Assembly: GCF_009870125.1 (NCBI RefSeq) | Contig: NC_046683.1 | Span: 59,597,869-59,661,868, forward strand | DNA from: Drosophila pseudoobscura | Taxonomy: Eukaryota; Arthropoda; Insecta; Diptera; Drosophilidae | DNA: 64,000 bases | Direction of reading: 5' to 3' | Part shown: positions 48,001 to 60,377 of the stretch, piece by piece | Position numbering within the stretch: position 1 is the first letter of the stretch | Layout: each line of letters opens with the position of its first letter | Translations under genes and position numbers: made by a program | Notes under the pieces: model-generated | What the model saw: only the letters and a program-made list of their open reading frames with translations | Told to the model about the DNA's origin: nothing | The model's database searches: none

Positions 48001-48439
48001 GGTATACATAAAACAATTTTCTATGAGATAGGTATATTTTTAAATGATATCTTTTACTGCATCCTTTTTTAAGAATATTGTAACAATAAATTGTCTAAAA
48101 TTCCACAAACCAAACCGGTCAAAAATTATCGCTAGGGCTGCGCCACTGTGAAGAGGAAGACGGTTTGGTCGGCAGATGTCGCTGCTCTATATTCTTCAAA
48201 TTCTACATGAACTTTACTTAAATTTTACTTCTTTGTTATACACTGCTTGATCAATTCAAGCAGTGCATGAATCGAGTGTAGCAGCAGGCAGCCGTTGATC
48301 GGTGCCTAAGCAGTCTAAAGCCAGATTCAAGTTTTTTAAGTTCAAATTCAAAATTTAAACAAAAGATAAGTCTCACGCAACAACTACATTCAATACATTG
48401 ACTCAGCTATTTTTTGTTTTGAAACGAATCCCCACCCTA

Positions 48440-48501
48440 ATTCCTCACATCTCGCGCTGGGAGTTCGAGGAACTGGACAAAGACTCATCATCATCTGCAA
48501 A
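48440..48501 (+). other. exon-like segment ending in a strong splice donor
   Basis: On the plus strand the sequence before CTGCAAA|GTGAGTTC is GC-balanced with fly-like codons (one frame reads WEFEELDKDSSSSA), unlike the A/T-rich flanks. No ATG opens that frame nearby, so if real it is a 5' leader exon or part of a non-coding RNA, or an exon of a gene whose other exons I cannot find. The only downstream plus-strand gene is alph. Confidence 0.25.
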
Positions 48502-50668
48502 GTGAGTTCATAAATAAACTATTTGTTAAAGCGCATTACACAAATTTTGCAAGCTGTTCGATGCGATAATCACCAGTAATCCAATCCGCCTCGAGTGCGC
48601 CGCGCAGCAACAAAAGCAAATCAACAGAAACCCAAGTCCCCGTCCTCGACTCGACTCGACTCGATTCGACTCCATTCGAGCCTCACTTGCGGCAATCTTT
48701 CAGCGAAAATTGGAAAAGAACACTCATCAAATATCAGAAAAACGCCTTTTATTCATAAACAATTTTTATTTATACACTAATAAACATCGTGACCGTAAAC
48801 AAATCCAGAAGCTGGCGCTGTTGTGGGAACAATTTCTATATGAGAAATGGGAGAAAATCAGTGATTATTCAGTGATATGCATAGTGATGGTGGGGGGAGA
48901 ATATTTTGCTTATCAGTCGGTTGCCACCTCCTCCTCCTCCTCCTCCTCGTCCCGGCGTTCGCGTAAGTGTAACTGTAATCGGGATTCCGCTTTTGATGCA
49001 TTTCTTCCTTGGTACACCTAACCTCTTATAGGCTATGTCTGATCGGGTTTTCAAATGCACAGACAAAGCCTAGTAGAGGCTAGATTTATAAGGCACATTC
49101 TCTTTAGAACAAACACACTTATACCGGCCACGCCCACTTATCAGACGTGTCTACGTAACGCCGCCGCTCTGCTCTGCTTTCTTTTCCCCTCGATTTCCGC
49201 CCACCGAATCCCACTATCCCACTATGTTCGCAAGAAACAACAAAAACCGAAAAAAAAGAGTAAGAGTAAGAGGGAAAAAAAAACGTAACTAGGCAGGAAG
49301 GCAGCTGCGCAAAAAGTTTGCGGCGCCGCTTTCTTTGCATTGCCCGGGTTCGGTCTCATTTTTGTTCGGTTTCATTTGCGTTTCGCGTTTTAAAATGTAT
49401 TAACTTGTTTCGCGTTGAGCGTTGCGCGTTTTCGTGTTTTGCGTACGGTTCAATGTTGGATTTTGCCTAAAAATGCCACGTCTTTCACTCACAGACTTTC
49501 ACTTTTTTTTTCTGAGGTCCAAAATCAAACAATAAAAAACAAAAAAACATTAATTGCAAGCAAGTCGCAAATTGATCAGCTAGCAAATATGATGCGACCC
49601 AGCGAGCGCCACCTCCAAACTAACTGACCGACTGTCCCTCTCTGGGGGCTCAGCGCCGCCAAGCAAAATGTGGAGATTAGCAGCGGCAGCGGCAGCGGGA
49701 GAGCATAAGCCCCACAGAGAGCGTGCCGGTTTCAGCAAGAACAACAACAACAACAACAACAACATGCATATTTATGCAAGGCTGCCGCTACCGATTGGGA
49801 GTACGTGTGAGTGTGTGTGTGGCTGTGTGGATTTTAGAGTTCAAGTTCAAGAATTAGAATTTGCTCTCACAAAAACAAAAAAGCCAAAGGCACACACACA
49901 CACACACACACACCAGCACACAGCATGCCCAAGTGCACGTACACCGGGGCCGGGGCCGGGGCCACATAGCTGATCTGCCGCCTGCCGCCTGCCGTCTGTC
50001 TAGTTTTGCTTTCTATTTTGCTCTCAGAGAGCGCACAGACTAAAACTAGCGTTAGTTTCTCTTTGCCTTGGCGCTAGCCGTTGTTGCTGTTGCCGGGGAG
50101 AGGCAAAAGTAATCCATGTCAGTAGAACACTTTCGATTTTTATTTCTGTTTTCTTTTTTTCTTGTTGCGCGTCGCGTGGCGCCTATTTAATTCAAAAAAA
50201 AAAAATAAAATAAAATCAAAAAAAAAAAAAGAAATAATTTGTTGTGCTCTTTTTTTTGCCTGCACCATTTACGGCGGGGAAGCAGCCCCGTTGTGCCCGA
50301 CTCTTTTTGGTGATTGTCAATTTTCGATTAGTTTAGTTTTGTGTGTTGGTTTTCCCCGACTTTCACTTGGCTTTAAAGAGGGGCGTTGCCTGCAATGTGT
50401 GCTATTGAATTTCACAAGAATTTTGTTCACTCTTTTTTTTTTCGACTTTCGATCTGGTGCTGCTGCTGCTGCCGCTGCTCCTGCTTGCTCCTGATCCGAT
50501 CCGTTCCGTTCCGATCTTGACACTTGCACAGTTTTGGTTTTAATAAACCCGAGTACGAAGTGATTTTATGCTTTTATACTCTCGAGCGGCGACGTTCGCC
50601 GGCAGAGCAGTCGTCGTCGGCTTCAATGGCCGCCCCATACGCAATGGCGGCGGAACACCAGCTGCATC

Positions 50669-50721
50669 TGTGTGTGTGTGTGTGTGTGTGCCAATATGCG
50701 TGTGTGTGTGTGTGTGTGTGA
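50669..50721. repeat. TG microsatellite, two blocks
   Basis: Two TG runs separated by about ten bases, 53 bases in all. Confidence 0.8.
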
Positions 50722-52555
50722 GTGGATCGCTGTTTCATTTTATTATTTTGTTTGACTTTTTTCATACGAGTATTCCAGAAAAAGTAAAGCGAACGAAACG
50801 AAACGACAACAGAATGAACATTTTGCATCTTTCGATCGCCGCTTATATACATATTGGCCATGGCAGTGGCAGCGATAGCGCTGCCCACACACACACACAC
50901 ACGCACACACACACACGGGTACGGGACTTGAATATGAGTTACTTTGAGCATCGTTCTGCGGTTCTCTTTGGCCTCTGTTCGGCTCTTTTTGGGACTGAAT
51001 TCGTCTGGCTGTGTTCTTTGTTTTTGGCGACACACACACACAGACACACACAGAGAGCTCTTCCTGCAGCCTGCGCTGCCGCCGCCCACTCCCCCTCCCC
51101 CTCCACCGTTCCTACCCATATGCCAGACGTGTCTTTCTTCTCCCTCTGGCTTGGGTATCTTTTCTGCTGCTGGGTGTTGTCTGCCTTGTTCTGTTTTCGC
51201 TGCTGCCTCTCCCTCCTCCCTCCTCCCCACTCCCTGCTCCGGAGAGCGCAAATTAAGTCCGAGTCATTAAACCGTTCAACTAAAAAATAACGTGGCATCC
51301 GAGAGGATCCTCAAGGGGAGTCCAAAGGGGTCTTGTGGCTGTTGCGGTCAGTTAAACGTTTTGGCCAGGTCCAAAGTTATTGACCGACTTTACTGTAACC
51401 CGAGTGCACCACATGACATTCAATGCTCTGAGGAAATCGAGCACCAGGCCCAGTCCACCAGGATTCTGCAGGAATAAACTGGCAAAAACATAACTGTTCA
51501 CACTTGAGGGAAGATGTAATACCTGTAAAATATGAGTAGATTATGTCACAATCAATAAACATCATTTCGAAAGTCCCCATTTCGAGATTGTTGATCAATA
51601 ATCGAACAATTGATTGAGTTTCGAGGATGTACCAGGAACAAACAATGAAGATCCTTCCAAGTCGATAATAATAGGGGTAATAGTTCGGGTTTTTGGCTTA
51701 AACCTTAGTTTCTTTCAACATTTTTTTCCTGCTGGAATGCAAGTATTTTTGTGCTCCCCAAAAAGGGAAAGAACTGATAAATTAAGCTGAACTCTCCACA
51801 CACGCGCAGCCGTTAATTATACATCGTATCGTGTACTTGTTTTTGTTATTTATTTTTTATACATATATTTATATTCTGTCGAATGCAATGAACTCCCGCT
51901 CTGCCACGACGACTTTGCCTTGTTTATTTAAAAATAAAGTAATACAATTTACAAAAAAAAAAAAAAACCACCAACAAAAATCGAATCAACAAACAAAAGG
52001 AATTCTTTGTTTATGGCACTGCCAACCTGTGCCAATGTGTGTGTGTGTGTGTGTGAGTGTGTGAGTGTGACCATCCTCGAGTGCTGTCTCTGTTGCACAC
52101 ATGCCTTCTAAGATGTGATTTTTGTTCTTGTCAGGGCTCTCCAATTGGGGCGCAAATTGCGAAAACCGCAAAAGCCAACAAATTGCAGCCCCCACAGACC
52201 TCCCCCGGAGCCCCCCCACAGCCCACAGTGAAGAGCAATTTTTGTTGATTTTGGGTTGTGTAGAGTTGTGTAGAGTTCATTGGCTTTATGTAGATTTTAT
52301 TTTATCAGTTGAAATATTTTGCTAACAAATTGCAGTCAATGACATACACACACAGGCACACACAGAAAGACACACACACAGATACTGCAGCAGAGCGGAT
52401 GTGGATACACTGGATGTCTCCCCCCACCATCGCTCGCCTTCTCGTCTCCTTTCTTCTGTATGTGCGTGGGGCAGCCAAAGGAGGTGGGGACGACAGGCGA
52501 TTGACTGAGACGGGGGAACAGGTCACGCAAGCGTACAACAGTTTATTCATCTTTC

Positions 52556-52616
52556 ATCTCTCTCGCTCTCTCTCTATCTCTCTCTCTCTCTCTCGCTCTG
52601 TCTCCTGTCTCGTCTC
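52556..52616. repeat. CT-rich microsatellite
   Basis: Pyrimidine tract of TCTC units with a few G interruptions (TCTCGCTC). It gives GAGA on the minus strand. Confidence 0.7.
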
Positions 52617-52927
52617 GCAGCACCCAAATGCGCAGCAGCCTCAGACGCTTCGGAGATCGACAATGTTCTCAAAACAGAATCGATAAAGTGGAGATAGAAG
52701 AGCGTCGAGTCCGCGCTGACCCGCCTCCTGCCCCCCATCCTGCCCTGCCCCCCTCCTGGCACACACTTGTGCAAGCTTTATTTTTTTCGGGTTGTTTGTC
52801 AAGAAAAAAAATGATGAGAGGGCGAGAAGCAGCAAGAGAAGACCACAAGTGGGGCTACAAGAAGACCACAGAAAAGCTTGCGGAGAGCAAAGTGGAAGAG
52901 AAGACTGCAGAAGAAGCTGCTGGCTGA

Positions 52928-52970
52928 AGGAGGAGGAGGAGGAGGAGGAGGAGGAGGAGTAGGAGGAGGA
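52928..52970. repeat. GGA trinucleotide repeat
   Basis: About 14 GGA triplets with one TAG interruption. Confidence 0.8.
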
Positions 52971-54348
52971 AGAGGGGTGGCGCAGGCGAAACGACTGCAA
53001 AAATTGTTTAATTATAAAATGCTAAAAAAACACACACACACACAGCAAAACACATTCAGCGCAAAAGCAAAAGCAAAGGCAAAGGCAGCGGCGAGGGAGA
53101 GAGTGAGCGAGTGAGAGACAGAGATAAAGTTTTTTGTTGAAGGACACACACGGTCTTTAAAAGTGAGTAATGCACTGGAGGTTGTTGACTCCCGATCGCT
53201 GTTCCCCCCTGGCTCAAGCTCTTTCTCTCTGGGTCTCCGTTCCTCTGCCGCTCTCTGTTGCCAGCGTCGCAGTCGTATACTTATTTTGCACTGTCCGCTT
53301 TGCTTGTTTGTGTGTGCACACTCACACACACACACATGCATGTGTGATGTGCGATGTGCGTGTGTTTGTGAAGAATCTTTTGTTATGCGTTTTTATTTTT
53401 CGGCATTGCTGTTGTTGCTGTTTGATTTTGCTCACGAGTGTAAATGTATCTGTATCTGTATCTGTATCTCTCTCCTGCGAGCATGCCTGTGTGTGTTGTA
53501 CAAAGTCAAAGTGATTAAACTTTATGCGCAATTTATTTTGCATTCAACAACAGCTAAACCGAAAAAAAAACAACCAACAAAAATATGATTTAGCGCTAAT
53601 TTAACACACTGCCTGTCAAATATGCGGTTACAACAGGTAAAGCCGCGCTATCGATTAGTGTTAATCTGGATATGGAAAATTCCCTCCCTCCCTGCCTCCC
53701 TCCCTCCCTCGCTGCCTCCTTGCTGGCCTCCAGCATGTGTTCCGGATCAATCATCGAATACGCGACGGCCACGCCATCCAGTGATTGACTTCTTGGCAAC
53801 TGTACGAATGTCGCCTGACAACAGCGACGCTGCGACACTGCGACGCTGCGACACTGCGACGTCCGGGATGCGGGTGCTGCAAATTGACTCAGAAGTTAAT
53901 TTTGCTGTTTTATTTTTATGCGGGGTTTTTTTGTGTGTTGTTTTTGTTGTTTTTTTGGGACGCGGGGAGCTGCAACATGCGGTTAAATGTTGACACCCAG
54001 CAGACGCCACAGTCAACCGCAAAAAAACGCGGCAGCGGGTCCTGCAAAAAAACACTGAAACACGTAATGAGCAGGCAAAGTCATTAGGGTGGACATTTCT
54101 GAGCGGGGCTTTAAATATTTTATAAATAATTTCCATCAGTAAGGAACTGTTTCGTGGGTTTCTATGGATTTTTCAATATTTAGTTGGAAAATTATATGTT
54201 AGCTTTTTGCAAAATGTCCACCCCAATCGCGTGCAGCCAGCCAATCTCCAGATGCGCGCAATATGGTGCTCCTTCCTGGCCGACGCCATCGTCAGGGACA
54301 CAGTTGCAGTCGCTGCAGTTGTTATTGTTGCTTTTTTCATGTGGCTTT

Positions 54349-54405
54349 TGCTGCTGCTGCTGCTGCTGGTGCTGCTGCGGTTTCTGCTGCTGCTGCTGCT
54401 GCTGT
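54349..54405. repeat. CTG trinucleotide repeat
   Basis: CTG triplets in two main blocks broken by GGTG and GGTTT. It encodes Leu or Ala or Cys runs depending on frame and is not a gene. Confidence 0.8.
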
Positions 54406-54849
54406 TAATCGTCTTGACAGCGCAGTCACATTGTGCGTGCTGCTCCAAGGCCAGTGCAATATTTTACACAAGTGACATCGCTCTCCTCTCCGGGACTCTC
54501 CTTGGCACCTCTCTCTCTCTCTCCCACTCTCCCTCTCTGCCTCTGTTCGCTACAGTCGCGGGCAGCATTTAGCTGGCACTGCATTTCATGGCTGTTTATT
54601 TATCCATTGTTCCCCTCCTACATTCCCAGTACTCTCACACACAGACACACACACACTCCTGTTCACACCCACTGTAAGAGGAGTCGGAAGCCATATCCAT
54701 TATCGATCTGGATATGTGATTCATTTGTCAAAGCAAGAGATGGCATATTCGTCGGGCGGGGCTTGTTCCTCAGCGGAGTCCAACGGATTAATCGATCATT
54801 GTCAAATATTATGCCTTTCAAGAAAACACCAGCTGACCCGGCAAAACAT

Positions 54850-55077
54850 TTTCCGAACTAATTCTGCTGCCCCAAACGATTTCATGGAAGCCTGAATTGA
54901 ATGCGCAAATATACTTGAATCTGGATCCGTGCCGATGAGTAAGCCGTTCACTAGTTGCGCTTTTCCTGATGCGCAACACATACCATCTGACCCTGGTTTG
55001 AACTTGAGCGCACGACAATGCGGATGGACACTCAGCACTTTCGGATGAGCTCGGATTAAGTTTTCGCCTGCATACAA
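54850..55077 (-). mobile_element. relic of a Helitron Rep/helicase coding region (Helitron N-terminal-like domain)
   Basis: The minus strand encodes a degenerate stretch with FKPGSDGMCCASGKAQL, then NGLLIGTDPDSS, then a segment with FNSGF in one frame and SFGAAELVRKMF in another. This order (zinc-finger-like CxxC pair around a Gly-Met-Cys-Cys core, then a Phe-Asn-Ser and Ser-Phe-Gly-Ala step) is what I know from the N-terminal domain of rolling-circle Helitron transposases of insects. The frame shifts at least once and no Rep or helicase motifs follow, so it is a dead fragment of about 230 bases. Ends were not found. Confidence 0.5.
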
Positions 55078-55079
55078 AG

Positions 55080-58000
55080 AAGACTTTGGTCCTGGACATG
55101 GACGGCAATACCAGAGGCAGGCCTTGGACTAGACAATGTACCATTCGATTACCGATTTAGACTACTTCTTAGATACAATGGTACAACATAGCGATACACA
55201 CCACTTCAATGAAGTCCTGTACTCACTCCATATGGGACGAAGAAGTGATTGTGTCGCCACTACTTCACCAATATCAATGGGATCACGTTTAAGCCCTTGT
55301 TTCAGGCCTTTAAACGAACACGTGGACTCCGTCTACAACTCTATAAAGATCTTTTAATATATGGTTGGCAATACATATATTCGATAATAACCTTCTTCAT
55401 TTTTAAGTAGTGGACCCTAGATACGAGTTTCTCTCATAAAGCCCAACGAACTCTTTTACCATCTGCGGCTTAGTCATGTCTGGGTATTGGCCAAGGGACC
55501 GACCGCTTAGCTTAGTCATAGCCAACTTGTGAATCACTGGGCAAATGACTCGGGCCAAGGTTGCGGCGGTATCAGGGCACAGCTCATATTAATCAGAGGC
55601 TAGTACAATGTGCTCCACTTTATCGGCAAGAGGCCACAGCAACTGCGGCGAACTGCGACATTGAAAAATGAGCGAATGTCACAAGGATCATAGGGAAGAT
55701 CCGAGTAGAGTCTAGAGCCCCGGAGTTTCGTATCCATTTCGGTCGCAGTAGAAACCGAACCGAAACCGGTTCGGAAAAAAAGAACACTAAGCAGTACAAA
55801 AAACAGCTATCCGACTAGAAAATACCCAGTAAACAGATGGACTATACTTTACTTACTCTTTTGAGTTGGTATTCATTGAAACTTAAGATTTTTAACCCAT
55901 CTATTTTTTAAATGGGGAATACATTTTTCGTAATTCTGGCTGTAAGATTTATCTTATCATCATAAAATATAGCAGGTTGACAGATAATGGCTATATACTA
56001 GAATTGTACCAAATTATAGAGCCGTATCTTCAAGATTGCGGGTGTCATTAGAAGTTCTTGTGGCTGTTATCCTAATCTTATCTGGAGTTTTGGTAGAACG
56101 ACCGATAGTGGCCTTAGACAAGAATATAGCCAAATAAGATAGCCATCCCTTCAAAATTGTGGGTGCATTACGGTACCGGGTGTGGAGTATAGAGTATACC
56201 CATCGAACATTAAGGAATACTTTTCTGGCTAATCCCTAGGTCCAGCTCAGCCGTTTGGGTGCGGCAATTAAGTCACCACCACCAACGAGGAGGAAGGAGC
56301 TCCAGCCGGAGCCGGGAGTGGATTGGGGCAAGGCGCGCGTTTCCAGTGAAGATCATTATTGTCTCGTCGCGGATGCTGGCAGCGCGACGGCGGCCCCAAA
56401 AATAAAACATAAAAAACACACAAAAAAAGAAGCAACAGCAGCAACAACGGGGCAAACAAGTTAATGAACCTGCCCCGAGACGCGTCTGGTCGCAATCCTT
56501 GAGAGCCTGTCCAACTAGTTTCGGCTTTGGTCTGGGCCTGGGTCTGGCTCTGAGTCCGTGGCGCGCTGCTTCGCGGCAAACCAAAATCTGTGGCATGAAT
56601 TCTCTGGAAATTATCAAAATTTCATTTCATTGCGAGGCGAGGCGATGCGATGCGATGCGAGGCGCAGCCAACCAAAATTAAGTTCAACAGCATTCCATGG
56701 GTCTGGGCCTGTCTGGGGCCGGACTGCGACTTCCCGCCGCTGCTGCTTCCTTTGGGCCAGGCTTAGAAGAGCTGAGGGCCCTGTGGATGTTGTTTTTGCG
56801 CAGCTCCTGCTGGTCTTTCCCCCGAGTATCCTTGAGGCAGGGAGTCATTGCCCTCCTCCAGCGGGGTCGCATTACACAATTGCAGCTTACGGCCTCTGTC
56901 CTGCGCTCAAGTTACACAGAACTCCAGTGGCCTACTTCCACTTGAATGACCCGTCCCCGTCCCATCCCGTCCCGTCCCATCCCATCCCGCTCTGGTAACG
57001 GTGGAACAATGGCCTTTGTGCCCCTTGGGCAAGCAACCCCATCCTCATCGCCCCGCCTGAGATCCGATACGATCCCGAGTTCTGAGTCCGAAGTCCTGAA
57101 TGCTGAATCCTGCTGAATCCTGAGTCAGCCAAAGACAAAGCAACCAACTCATTTTGTCGCATTCAAACAGAAATTAATATAAAACAAAAAGCCCAATCCA
57201 ATTCCAATCCCATCCCATCCCATTCCATCCCATCCAATGCAAAGAGAGAGAGAGAGAAAGAGTGTGAGTAGAGGGGGAGGGGTAAAGAGCGATGGAATAT
57301 ACATAATTTTATTTTTATAACTGACCTCGAACTTTTGTGCAGTGTGATTGAACTACTGGGCCCCTGCCTGATGCGATATCTGTGGGCTCTGTTCTGCCCC
57401 GCCCCGCCCTGCCCTGCCCTGCCCTGCCCTGCCCGCCGTTTCACCATTTGCATGCAGACTGCATACGGAGCCAGAGCCATAGCCACAGCCATAGCCATAG
57501 CCAGAGCCAGAGCCAGAGCCAAGAGCCTGGGTCTGTGGATGCAATCGAATCGAATCGCGCGGCGTCGTTGACAAACAATATGGAAATTTTACAGAGTGCG
57601 CAGAAATAAAAGGGGGAAGCGAAAGCGAATCTTAAATGCTAAAGCAGTGGCCGCTGAGAACGAGGGGGGCGGAGAGAGAGAGAGAAGGGGAAGCAATAGT
57701 TTTAGCGCGAAACGTTAAATGCATAATAAATGTGCGTTCTGGCGGTTGGCGGTTGGGAAATAAAATGCGTGCAGCGGCTGCAGTTGGCAGTCGGCAGCGC
57801 TGCCTTGCACTTTCAATGACCAGGCAGAGCGATAAGAGAACTAAACAGAGTGAGAGAGAGACAGAGAGAGAGAGAAAGAGCTTAAGAAGCAAAACTGTGG
57901 GAAAAGCAATGTCAAGGTGTAATTTTGCATGCCCAAACTAGCGCGACAGTACCGTACCCCTCCCATAAATACACCCTGAGCATATCTATTTGCTATTTAG

Positions 58001-59250
58001 CGCTAGTTTTAGTCCAGCAACAAACCATATGTATTTGTTTGCCATATTTGTTACGATAGTAAAGAGAGAGCGAGGGCAAAGAAAGATAGGAAAAGAGAGA
58101 GCGCCGCACAAAGAGAGCGTGAGTGGGAGAGAGAGAGAGAGATCGAACCGCGTGCAGTGTACAGTTCTTTATCAAAAATTGCTTTGTTGCTGTTTGCTGC
58201 TGTGCAAATATTTGATATTCTTTTTTATTTAGCAAAAAGACGCAAAACAAAAGAATCACCAAATAAAAGACATGAGAAACGAAGAAGACAATAAATAGAA
58301 AGCAGAGGCGTTGGAGCCCCAGCAAGAATTGACTCGAGCCCCTTGCTTTGAAGAGCAGCGTGCGCCACTGAACGACGAGCTCCACACACAAAAAATGTTT
58401 AGCTGACGTCATTTGTCCTTGAATTCGTATATTTGCCGCAAACTCAAAGCGAAAAAAATCCGCAAAATTCAATGCACCCGCCGCTGAAGCAGCGACTACG
58501 GCAGCGCAGCCAGCCCCAAAAAACGTCAAAGCAGCGAACAACAACACAACAGTAGATAAGATGACAAAACCGAAAGCCACACACATAGAGAGAGAGAAAC
58601 GTGAAATGGAAACAGAAGCAACACACATAATACGAAATTTGCATGGAAAGTGCAGTAATATATCAAAAATAAATACAGTCGAAAAGCCCCAAAAAAAGCT
58701 ATAATATGACCGTGTACAATTATTGAATATAAATTAACTTATTTAATTTATACTTTTAAAAATAAATTCAAACTCTAACGGCTAGTACCGCCAAAAACGA
58801 AAAAACAGCTAACGCCAAAAAAAAAAAACGCGTCAATGAGAAAACCAGGGCAACAAAAACCAACATTTGTTCATAAATGAACATTAGTTGAGCAAACATT
58901 TTGTATATTATATAAATATCCATTGATACATCACATATTATATTGATATATATTTATTAAGCATTATTTATTAATGTAAACTCGTTCAACTTACAGAGCA
59001 AGTTATTCGTTTCGATTATTTTTATAGTTCGTTCTTCTGGTTCATTCGTTTCCTTATTATTGGTTCCATTACACAAAATGCTCAGCACCAGGGTATACAA
59101 GCTGCCATAAAGTAAGTTTTTTGAATTTTTCTCTCCAATCGTGCTTTCCCACATCATTTATTCCACTGGATTGCATTAATATCTTTGTCACTCATTCACT
59201 TTCAAACAATTTTACTTTGGCGCGCAGCTGTAACTGTTATCCAGTCGACT
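55080..59250. other. non-coding stretch upstream of alph
   Basis: No exon is supported. Bases 55140-56220 look like old mobile-element or intergenic debris. 56950-57000 and 57180-57235 hold CCCRT-type arrays, 57393-57434 a CCCTG array and 57470-57525 an AGCCAT/AGCCAG array. 57680-58140 has GA runs that could be GAGA-factor sites. Confidence 0.4.
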
Positions 59251-60080
59251 TAAAAATGTGTAGTTACCGTGTAGTTACCATGTACCAAAATTTAAATTTG
59301 TATTGACCTTTTTTTATTAAACGTTGTTTTATAAACAATCCAATAAAAGTGGGTCCTGAAAATTCAATCTTGTAGAAAATTTATCCATCAATCGAATAAA
59401 ATTATGTTTTCAGGGGGCAAAGAAATCGTTGAAATATTGGTGACTGCTTTTCTTGCCACCATGTCTAGCTGACACACCTTGCTAATTTTATACTATTCAT
59501 AATATTTTCTAGTAATTTCCAGTATATTTTAAGACGCGGTATGGACTCACCCTGTTGTGCAATGCACCAATGTAGAAGCCATGTGGAATTGCCACTTAGA
59601 GCCATGTCCCAGGCCACATCGAATACTCAATCGTGATCAACATAAAATTCCTGATCGTTTGTCATCAAAATCTGAGTGTCGGAAGTAAAGGCATGTCAAA
59701 AAGTGGATAACGGAGTTCTTTCACACTGGCGCTCCAAATGCATACATTTCCCCTTCAGGTGTCGCCTTTATTAATTACATAAAAATGTAGTTCATATGTA
59801 GCATCTGTGTAGTTATCATGTCAGGAAATTAAGTTAGTGAAATTTGCTGTTGACCGGTTTTGCTTAAACCTTATTTTATTAGCAATGCAATAAAGATGAA
59901 GATTTAAATTTAACCAGTATTGTAGGAAACCGATTTAATAATCGGATAAAACTATGAGTTGAGAGCTGAGGGTTTTTTGCCAGCTAGTAATATTAAACCG
60001 AATATCAAAAACGAGGAATATGATGAAACTTGAATACAAATAAATCATCAGTATATGTGCGGTATATTTTAAAAATTGTG
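59251..60080. repeat. degenerate direct duplication (~530-540 bp period) upstream of alph
   Basis: The block beginning TAAAAATG, then GTGTAGTTACCATGT near 59270, recurs as GTGTAGTTATCATGT near 59806. Both are followed by TTGACC, a TTAAAC step, TTTTAT, CAAT and CAATAAA, then TTGTAG, and a TCG-ATAAAA-TATG box. Later parts also match (a CAGTATATTTTAA-like sequence at 59520 and GCGGTATATTTTAA near 60058). The second copy runs into the alph core promoter. Confidence 0.55.
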
Positions 60081-60086
60081 ACGTAT

Positions 60087-60129
60087 TTCGGTATATTTTT
60101 GCTGGTCGGTCACACTGCCCAGCACTATT
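60087..60129 (+). promoter_or_regulatory. alph: alph core promoter: motifs 6, 1 and 7 in a row
   Basis: TTCGGTATATTT (60087-60098) fits Drosophila core motif 6 (KTYRGTATWTTT). CGGTCACACTG (60107-60117) fits motif 1 (YGGTCACACTR). GCCCAGCACTATT (60117-60129) fits motif 7 (KNNCAKCNCTRNY). Motifs 1, 6 and 7 are known from broadly expressed TATA-less fly promoters, so transcription should start near 60.11-60.13 kb. Confidence 0.7.
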
Positions 60130-60377
60130 ATTTATAAAAATTTAGCGTGCGTAAAATTTAAGTGTGAGAACTGAGAATTGCAGCTGCAACAAGAGCACGT
60201 GCCGACAGCAGAAAGCAGCTGCCCAACCCCGAAACAGAGCCTAGCAACCACAACAACCAGGAGGCCCAATCGGAACTCTGTTTTTTTCATTTATTCATGC
60301 GAATTGGATTTGTTTAGCCAGCCAAAGTTGTCAATGTATTGGCAAAAGTAGAAGCAGCAACGCAGCCCCAGTGCCAG
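60117..60377 (+). other. alph: 5' UTR exon of alph
   Basis: It runs from the motif 1 start region to a strong donor, GTGCCAG|GTGAGTTAT at 60378. A pyrimidine-rich acceptor, CCACACAG at 60975, lies ahead of the ATG at 61064, so the second leader piece would be 60976-61063. The exon end is well supported; the exact start is inferred. Confidence 0.55.

Larger units (their letters stand above)
48000..54840. other. non-coding stretch with the densest microsatellites in the window
   Basis: No exon is supported apart from a possible leader exon ending at 48501. CA/TG, GA/CT, GGA and CTG arrays are packed here: TG at 50669-50721, CA near 50887-50920 and 51034-51052, CT at about 52556-52610, GGA at 52928-52970, CTG at 54349-54405. 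GA/CT arrays can bind GAGA factor in flies, so a regulatory role is possible. Confidence 0.45.

Noticed and set aside
50568-51298. Open frames of 225-240 codons on both strands
   Set aside because: Low-complexity Cys/Val, Thr/His or Pro runs from CA/TG arrays; no coding support.
55136-55357. Plus-strand open frame with SMGSRLSP, resembling a reverse transcriptase step
   Set aside because: One short resemblance without other motifs; the frame is short and lies in degenerate DNA.
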